This document shows positions 59,222 through 64,000 of a stretch of DNA of 64,000 nt, one piece after another. The notes under the pieces are model-generated. The model was not told the DNA's origin. It worked only from the letters and a program-made list of their open reading frames with translations, and searched no databases. Position 1 is the first letter of the stretch; the number at the start of each line of letters is the position of its first letter. This stretch comes from JAXMHQ01 sp046346665 (GTDB lineage: Bacteria; Verrucomicrobiota; Verrucomicrobiia; Limisphaerales; JAXMHQ01), in assembly GCA_046346665.1 (NCBI GenBank), contig JAXMHQ010000006.1, positions 82,990 through 146,989 of the forward strand. The letters are read 5' to 3'. The translations under genes and the position numbers were made by a program.

Positions 59222-62133
59222 GCCACCACCAGCAATTGATGGATCGCCTTGCCGCGGCCGACCGCGAGCACCAGAAGGAGGCGGGCGGGGTCTTCGTCCT
59301 CCGCTCGATCAAGTATCTCTGCGCCTTTCTGCTCGGGGCCTTCACGCTGGACGTGATCCTCCACCTGAGCGCCGGCTGGCGGCTTGTGCTGCTGCTGGTG
59401 CTCCTGGGTGGCGCGCTGGTGCTGGCCGGGGTGGGCTTGTACCTGGGATTCGTTCGCTGCAATCGCGCCGAGCACATCGCCCGCCTGTTGGAAGTCCGCC
59501 ACCCGGAGCTGGGATCGCGCCTGATCAACCTGCTTCAACTCGGCGCCCAGACCGGCGATCCCGCGCTGACACCGCTCACGCGGGAGCTGGCGCGCCAGGC
59601 GGTCGAGGATTACGCCGCCGCCCTTCGCGGCATGCCGCTGGAAAAGCTGGCCCGCACGGACGCACTGCATCGGAACCTGAAGCGCGCCGCCACAGCCTTG
59701 CTGGTGTTTGCCGCCATTCTCGCGGCCGCCTTCCGGATCAGTTTCGTGGAACTGGCCCGCTTTGCGGATCCTTTCGGCGATCATCCGCCTTACTCCCTGA
59801 CCCGGCTGGAAATTGTCCAGCCCGGCGCCGCCGGGACGAACATCTTTTACGACAAGGGCGTCCTGGTGCGCGTCAAGGCCGCGGGCCATCAGCCGCGCGA
59901 ACTTTTTCTGACCGCGATTCCGGCGGGGCGCCAGGGGGAGCCTGTCACGCTGCCCATGTTCGGAAAGAACGGCGGCGGCTTCGACCAGGTGCTCGATCAT
60001 ATCCGGGGCGAGACGCTGGTGTTCGCCCACACGCGCGACGGCGCGAGCGCCTCCAAACAGGTGCGGATCGGGGTCCGGCTCACGCCTCAACTGGAAAAAC
60101 TGTTCGTGCGCATCACGCCGCCCGCTTACACCGGCATTCCCGCCGAAGAAAAACCCTATGCCTTCCGGGAGGTGCAGGCGCTCGAGGGCAGCGGGATTCG
60201 ATTCCGTATTTTCTCGAACCGCCCGCTGCGTGAAGGCGCGCTGGACCTGGCGGAAGGCGACCAGCCGCCGCGCCGGGTGCCCCTCACCCGCACGGCGGAA
60301 CAGGAAGTCAGCGGTTCTTTCCAGGCCGCCGACTCCGGACGGATGCGTTTTTCCGTCACGGACACGGACGGGCTGCCGTCGGATGCGGATTGCGAGGGCG
60401 CGCTGACGGTCACGCACGATCTGCCCCCGTCGGTTCGCATCAGTGTGCCCGACCGCGACTGCCTGGTGGCGATGGATTTCAAGCTCGAGGTCCAGGTGGA
60501 GGCAAGCGACGATTACGGGGTGGGGGAGGTCCGATTGCACCGTGGATTGAACGGGGTGTTTTCGGCGCCGCGGGTGTTTGCCTGCACCAACATTGTGCGG
60601 GACCTGCGGGCCTCGTGCGGGTTCGATCTTCCTGACCTTGGGGTGGAACCGGGTGATGTGATTTCGGTGTTTGCGGAGGCGCTGGACAACGCCCCGCAGC
60701 CGCACCTGGCGCGCAGCCAGACGGTTCGAATGTCGGTGATCAGCGTGGAGCAATACAACGACATGGTCCGGCAGCAAAGCGACATCGCGGATGCGGAAGC
60801 GAAGTACGCGGAGTTGAACGAGGATCTCCAATCCCTGATTGAGCAGCAGAGACAGCTTGGGGAGGCGATGGAACGGCTGCGCAAGGAGGCCGCGGCGGCG
60901 GACGGCGGCAAGCGGGAGGCGTTGGCCCGCCAATTGGACAGCCTGGTCGCCCGGCAGAGCGAGCTGAATCACAAACTCAACCAGCATGCCGCGCGCATGG
61001 AAACATTCGTCCGGGAACAGCCGTTGTACGATGTTGAAAAGGACCTCCAGGAATTGCTGCGCGCCCAGGCGGGGGTGATTCGTCGCAGCGCCGGAACGAA
61101 TGACGCCGCGACCCTGGACATTGCCCGGCGCAGTTCGCCGCCGTCGGGTTCGCGCCGGGTGACGCCGGAGCTGCTGGGCGAATTGAAACGGGCCTCGGAC
61201 GAGCAGTTGGAGCGCCTGGCCGGCGCGCACCGGGACGAGGAACAGCAGGTGGAGGACAAGCTCGCGGAAATGGATCGGATGCAGGAATTGCTGAACGACT
61301 TCAACCTGTTTGAAACACTTTTCCATGCCCAGGAAGATTTGGCCGGACAATCCCGGGCTTATAACAGGCAGGGGTCGCTGGACCGGGAAGACCAGCTGGC
61401 GCTCAAGGACCTGGCGGCGGATCAGAAGCGGATTTCGGACATGCTGGGCCTGCTTCGGGAGAAACTGAACGAGGACGCGCTGGCCGCCCAGGACCTGTTT
61501 CCCAAGGCGGCGCAGAGCGGTCGCGACCTGGCCGAGGAGATTGGCCGGCGCCGGTTGAGACCGCTTGCCGATCAGTCGACGGACCGGATGCTGTCCGGAG
61601 ACGGCCCGCAATCCGCCGCGCTCACGGAGCGGCTTCGGGGCGAGATGGAAAAAATGTTCAGTCAATGCAAGGGAGGCAACTGCCCGGGCGGCAGCGAGCT
61701 GGACAATTACCTCCGATTGCACCGCATGAACCCCGGAAACACCTTTGCGCAGATGTCGCGCAGCCGGAAGTTCGGACTGGATCCCGGCCGCGGAAAAGCG
61801 GGCGCCAAAGGTGAGGGCACGATGGGTTCGTCGGGTTATGCCATGACCGACGGATCGCCGGTGAGCGTGCTCGGGAACGAGAGCCGGGCGATGCGCGACA
61901 GCCGGTCCTCGCGCCACCCGGGTCGCGAGGGTCGAAGCGCGGGCGCAGCCGCCCCCGCCACCAATGGAGAGCCGGGGAAGCCCGATACGCTGACCGGGCT
62001 GAATCCTGTCAACCGGCAATCCGCCGCTGTCAGCTCGGAATCCGTGATGGGAGAATACGACCAGGTTGTCGAGAGCTATTTCAAGACCCTGACGACGCGA
62101 AAGGAGAAGAAGAACGATGAGTCCAACAAGTGA
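59215..62133 (+). CDS. large membrane protein, DUF4175-like
   Basis: About 970 residues. Three TM helices lie near the N-terminus (VLRSIKYLCAFLLGAFTLDVILHL; WRLVLLLVLLGGALVLAGVGLYLGF; LLVFAAILAAAFRISF), then periplasmic beta-domains (~180-520: KLFVRITPPAYTGIPAEEKPY; VSVPDRDCLVAMDFKLEVQVEASDDYGVGEVRLH) and a long coiled-coil region rich in Glu, Gln and Arg (~530-830). The Gly/Ser-rich C-terminus is probably disordered. The ITPPAYTG..E and A-x-DD-G-V blocks are typical of DUF4175 proteins in such operons. ATG 59215 overlaps the previous stop; ATG 59206 is possible. Confidence 0.75.
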   Translation: MLSHHQQLMDRLAAADREHQKEAGGVFVLRSIKYLCAFLLGAFTLDVILHLSAGWRLVLLLVLLGGALVLAGVGLYLGFVRCNRAEHIARLLEVRHPELGSRLINLLQLGAQTGDPALTPLTRELARQAVEDYAAALRGMPLEKLARTDALHRNLKRAATALLVFAAILAAAFRISFVELARFADPFGDHPPYSLTRLEIVQPGAAGTNIFYDKGVLVRVKAAGHQPRELFLTAIPAGRQGEPVTLPMFGKNGGGFDQVLDHIRGETLVFAHTRDGASASKQVRIGVRLTPQLEKLFVRITPPAYTGIPAEEKPYAFREVQALEGSGIRFRIFSNRPLREGALDLAEGDQPPRRVPLTRTAEQEVSGSFQAADSGRMRFSVTDTDGLPSDADCEGALTVTHDLPPSVRISVPDRDCLVAMDFKLEVQVEASDDYGVGEVRLHRGLNGVFSAPRVFACTNIVRDLRASCGFDLPDLGVEPGDVISVFAEALDNAPQPHLARSQTVRMSVISVEQYNDMVRQQSDIADAEAKYAELNEDLQSLIEQQRQLGEAMERLRKEAAAADGGKREALARQLDSLVARQSELNHKLNQHAARMETFVREQPLYDVEKDLQELLRAQAGVIRRSAGTNDAATLDIARRSSPPSGSRRVTPELLGELKRASDEQLERLAGAHRDEEQQVEDKLAEMDRMQELLNDFNLFETLFHAQEDLAGQSRAYNRQGSLDREDQLALKDLAADQKRISDMLGLLREKLNEDALAAQDLFPKAAQSGRDLAEEIGRRRLRPLADQSTDRMLSGDGPQSAALTERLRGEMEKMFSQCKGGNCPGGSELDNYLRLHRMNPGNTFAQMSRSRKFGLDPGRGKAGAKGEGTMGSSGYAMTDGSPVSVLGNESRAMRDSRSSRHPGREGRSAGAAAPATNGEPGKPDTLTGLNPVNRQSAAVSSESVMGEYDQVVESYFKTLTTRKEKKNDESNK

Positions 62134-62815
62134 GATCGGGGCCCGTGTGGTCCTGGCATGCGCGGCGGCGCTTTTATTCGCGGGCCGGGTACTGGCGGCG
62201 CCCGACCCGCCGGCCGCGGCGGTGAACTCCGACCTCGGGCTGCTGCAATGCGGCAACCTGATTTACGCGGGGAACAAGAGCTCGGTGTGTTTCGCCGACC
62301 GCTTTCTTTCGGAGGTCGCCGGCCAGACCAATCTCCGGGTGAACAGGAAATTCTGCCCGGTCCGGCTGGATTCGGACGCGCTGTTTGACTACCCGTTCTG
62401 CGTGATGTCGGGGGACGAGGCCTTCACGCTGACCCAGAAAGAGCGCGACAATCTCCGAAAATACCTGACGCAGGGCGGATTTCTCCTCGCCAGCCCGGGC
62501 TGTTCCGACGAGAAATGGGACAAATCTTTCCGCGAGGAAATCAAGCTCTGTTTCCCGGAGCTTGCCGCGGGCAAGATCCCGATGTCGCACCCGATCTTCT
62601 CCATCGTGAACCGGATTCCGCGCCTCACGGAAAAGCACGGGCAGCCGGTATCGCTCGAGGGCCTGGAACTGCATGGACGGCTGGTGATGGTGTATTCGAA
62701 GGAGGGATTGAACGATGTGTCGCACGCGAGCGGATGCTGCTGCTGCGGCGGCAATGAAATCAGCAACCCGGTGCAGGTCAACGTGAACATCTTCACCTAT
62801 GCGGTGGTGTATTAA
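62117..62815 (+). CDS. exported DUF4159-domain protein
   Basis: A 232-residue protein with a signal peptide (VVLACAAALLFAGRVLA). The DUF4159 pattern is visible: CGNLIYAGNKSSVCFADRFLSEVAGQT near the N-terminus, a central FCVMSGDEAFTLTQKERDNLRKYLTQGGFLLAS, a DKSFREEIKLCFP stretch and MSHPIFS. An unusual four-cysteine run (SGCCCCGGNEI) near the C-terminus could bind a metal or form disulphides. DUF4159 proteins have a glutamine-amidotransferase-like fold and travel with MoxR/DUF58/BatA operons. Start ATG 62117 has AGGAG upstream, 17 bp inside the preceding gene. Confidence 0.88.
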   Translation: MSPTSEIGARVVLACAAALLFAGRVLAAPDPPAAAVNSDLGLLQCGNLIYAGNKSSVCFADRFLSEVAGQTNLRVNRKFCPVRLDSDALFDYPFCVMSGDEAFTLTQKERDNLRKYLTQGGFLLASPGCSDEKWDKSFREEIKLCFPELAAGKIPMSHPIFSIVNRIPRLTEKHGQPVSLEGLELHGRLVMVYSKEGLNDVSHASGCCCCGGNEISNPVQVNVNIFTYAVVY

Positions 62816-64000
62816 CGCAGCACTGCTGCTGGCGCTGCTCGCCGGCTGCGGCCGTGAACCCCCCCGGCCCACGGATCTGCGGGTGTATTTCACCTGCGAC
62901 ACTCACGGACGGCTGGAGCCGTGCGGATGTTTTGTCGGCCAGTTCGGCGGGCTCACCCGGCTCAAGAGCGTCCTGGACGCGGAAGCCCCCGGCGACGCGC
63001 TGCGGCTGGACATCGGCGATGCCGCCGCGGGACCGGAGGATTACGACTTCATCGAATACGGCTACATGCTGAAGGCGTTTGCAGCGATGAAATTCGACGC
63101 CCTGAACATCGGCGCCCGCGAAGCCTGCTTCGGCGCGGGACAGCTCCGGGAGGTGAGACAAAAATCCACGGTGCCGGTCCTCAGCGCAAACGTCCTGGAC
63201 GCGTCCACTCACCAGCCGATTTTTGATCCGTACCTGATTGTCCGGCGGGGCGATGTCCGCATCGCCCTCATCGGTGTTCTCGATCCCCGGATGGTGCGCA
63301 ATCCAGGCCCCGGCGTGGCGGTGGGCGGGATGGAAGCCGCCATTCAGCACGCGCTCGCGGAGGTCCGCGGAAAGTCGGACCTGGTCCTGCTATTGGCGTT
63401 TACGGACGAGGAGACACTCGTGAGCCTGGCCCGTGAATTCTACGAGTGCGGTGTGATTCTTGGAGGCAAAGTGAGCCAGCCCGCTCAACAGCTTGTGCGC
63501 GCCAACCGCAGCCTGATTTACTTTGTCACCAATGAGGCGCGCGCACTCGGCATCCTCCAGCTTCGGCTGTTCCCGGGCAAACCGCCCGAGGTCACGGACA
63601 ATGAGGTGCGATTCCTCAACGACAAGATTCCGCAGGACGCCGCGTTTCGCCAGATGATGCAGGATTACCGGGGTGAAATCCGAAAAACCCGGCTGGCCGT
63701 GGATGATCCGGGTTACCTGGCGGCGGACACGGTTCCCGGAGTCCGCACCGCCGCCACCTACGTGGGCAGCGACAAATGCCTCGACTGCCATCCCGGCGCC
63801 GCGGCTGTCTGGAAAAACTCAGCCCACGCCCGCGCCTTCCGGACATTGGCGGAGCGCAATGCCGATGCCGACCCGAAATGCATCGGCTGCCACACGGTGG
63901 GCTTCGGCAGTCCGACGGGCTATCGACGCGGGCCGGCCGGCGCCGGGCTGGCGAACGTGGGCTGCGAAAGCTGTCACGGTCCGGGCAGCCTGCACGTGCG
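62799..64000 (+). CDS. lipoprotein: 5'-nucleotidase-like domain plus multihaem cytochrome c (cut by window end)
   Basis: The frame from ATG 62799 continues past the window end. It begins with a lipoprotein signal (MRWCINAALLLALLAGCGRE, lipobox LLAGC). Residues ~25-270 resemble the UshA/5'-nucleotidase metallophosphoesterase domain (DLRVYFTCDTHGRLEPCGC, a degenerate D-x-H metal site; ALNIGAREACFGAGQLRE in place of GNHE; IALIGVLDP). Residues ~325-400 are a cytochrome c554-type region with haem motifs CLDCH, CIGCH and CESCH. The N-domain lacks the GNHD block, so it may no longer be a nuclease. The 17-bp overlap with the DUF4159 gene suggests co-expression. Such fusions occur in envelope electron-transfer proteins. 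Confidence 0.8.
   Translation, partial: MRWCINAALLLALLAGCGREPPRPTDLRVYFTCDTHGRLEPCGCFVGQFGGLTRLKSVLDAEAPGDALRLDIGDAAAGPEDYDFIEYGYMLKAFAAMKFDALNIGAREACFGAGQLREVRQKSTVPVLSANVLDASTHQPIFDPYLIVRRGDVRIALIGVLDPRMVRNPGPGVAVGGMEAAIQHALAEVRGKSDLVLLLAFTDEETLVSLAREFYECGVILGGKVSQPAQQLVRANRSLIYFVTNEARALGILQLRLFPGKPPEVTDNEVRFLNDKIPQDAAFRQMMQDYRGEIRKTRLAVDDPGYLAADTVPGVRTAATYVGSDKCLDCHPGAAAVWKNSAHARAFRTLAERNADADPKCIGCHTVGFGSPTGYRRGPAGAGLANVGCESCHGPGSLHV

Overview
The window reads as a high-GC, Gram-negative chromosome segment from a member of the Verrucomicrobiota, probably of the Pedosphaera/Limisphaera type. This is inferred from outer-membrane genes (lpxD, a FadL-type porin, lspA, a MacA/MacB-type exporter), large secreted esterase and glycosidase proteins, a Calx-beta/phosphoesterase/Ig protein, paired Gfo/Idh/MocA oxidoreductases, and intergenic spaces packed with degenerate 6-12-mer repeats and cruciform elements. 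It has not been checked by phylogeny.

Layout. 0-2.8 kb: two Gfo/Idh/MocA dehydrogenases (minus) and lpxD (plus). 3-12.1 kb: a SNF2 helicase, a secreted esterase and a secreted phosphoesterase. 12.1-18.1 kb: a minus-strand MacA/ATPase/two-permease operon headed by a frameshifted YIP1-family gene and interrupted by a four-helix-bundle (S23) gene lying between inverted short-repeat arrays. 18.3-21.7 kb: tRNA-Gln, then ilvB behind a textbook attenuator (leader peptide with Leu-Leu-Val4 codons, GAAA-capped terminator, antiterminator), followed by a 257-bp MITE-like element and a duplicated ilvB 3' end. 21.9-30 kb: a DUF5060 glycosidase, a SprA-type metalloprotease homologue, a PadR-PspC pair, a sigma factor with its membrane partner, and rluD-lspA. 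30.3-32.1 kb: two decayed or mis-sequenced secreted hydrolases. 32.3-34.1 kb: a FadL-type porin and an EthD-domain protein.

34.4-44.4 kb is a signalling island. A PhcB-like methyltransferase, a membrane hybrid kinase with two kinase cores around a receiver (as if PhcS and PhcR were fused), and a PhcQ-like receiver-kinase are consecutive on the plus strand. Facing them on the minus strand are a PAS kinase, an HD-GYP response regulator and a FimV-like protein. I regard this as the most interesting system in the window: a candidate 3-hydroxy-fatty-acid-methyl-ester quorum-sensing cassette outside the Proteobacteria.

44.9-52.3 kb is a minus-strand flagellar filament cluster (three flagellins, fliD, a lipoprotein, a FlgM-like gene, fliS, a FliT-like gene). 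Every gene is recognisable but frameshifted, and the adjacent tRNA-Gly lacks bases in its T arm, so sequence error is as likely as decay. Two flagellins keep near-consensus sigma-28 promoters, and the leaders carry hairpins that hide the ribosome-binding site and expose GGA loops. 52.8-64 kb: an uninterrupted plus-strand MoxR-DUF58-BatA-like-VWA-DUF4175-like-DUF4159 operon running into a lipoprotein that joins a 5'-nucleotidase-like domain to a multihaem cytochrome, cut by the window end.
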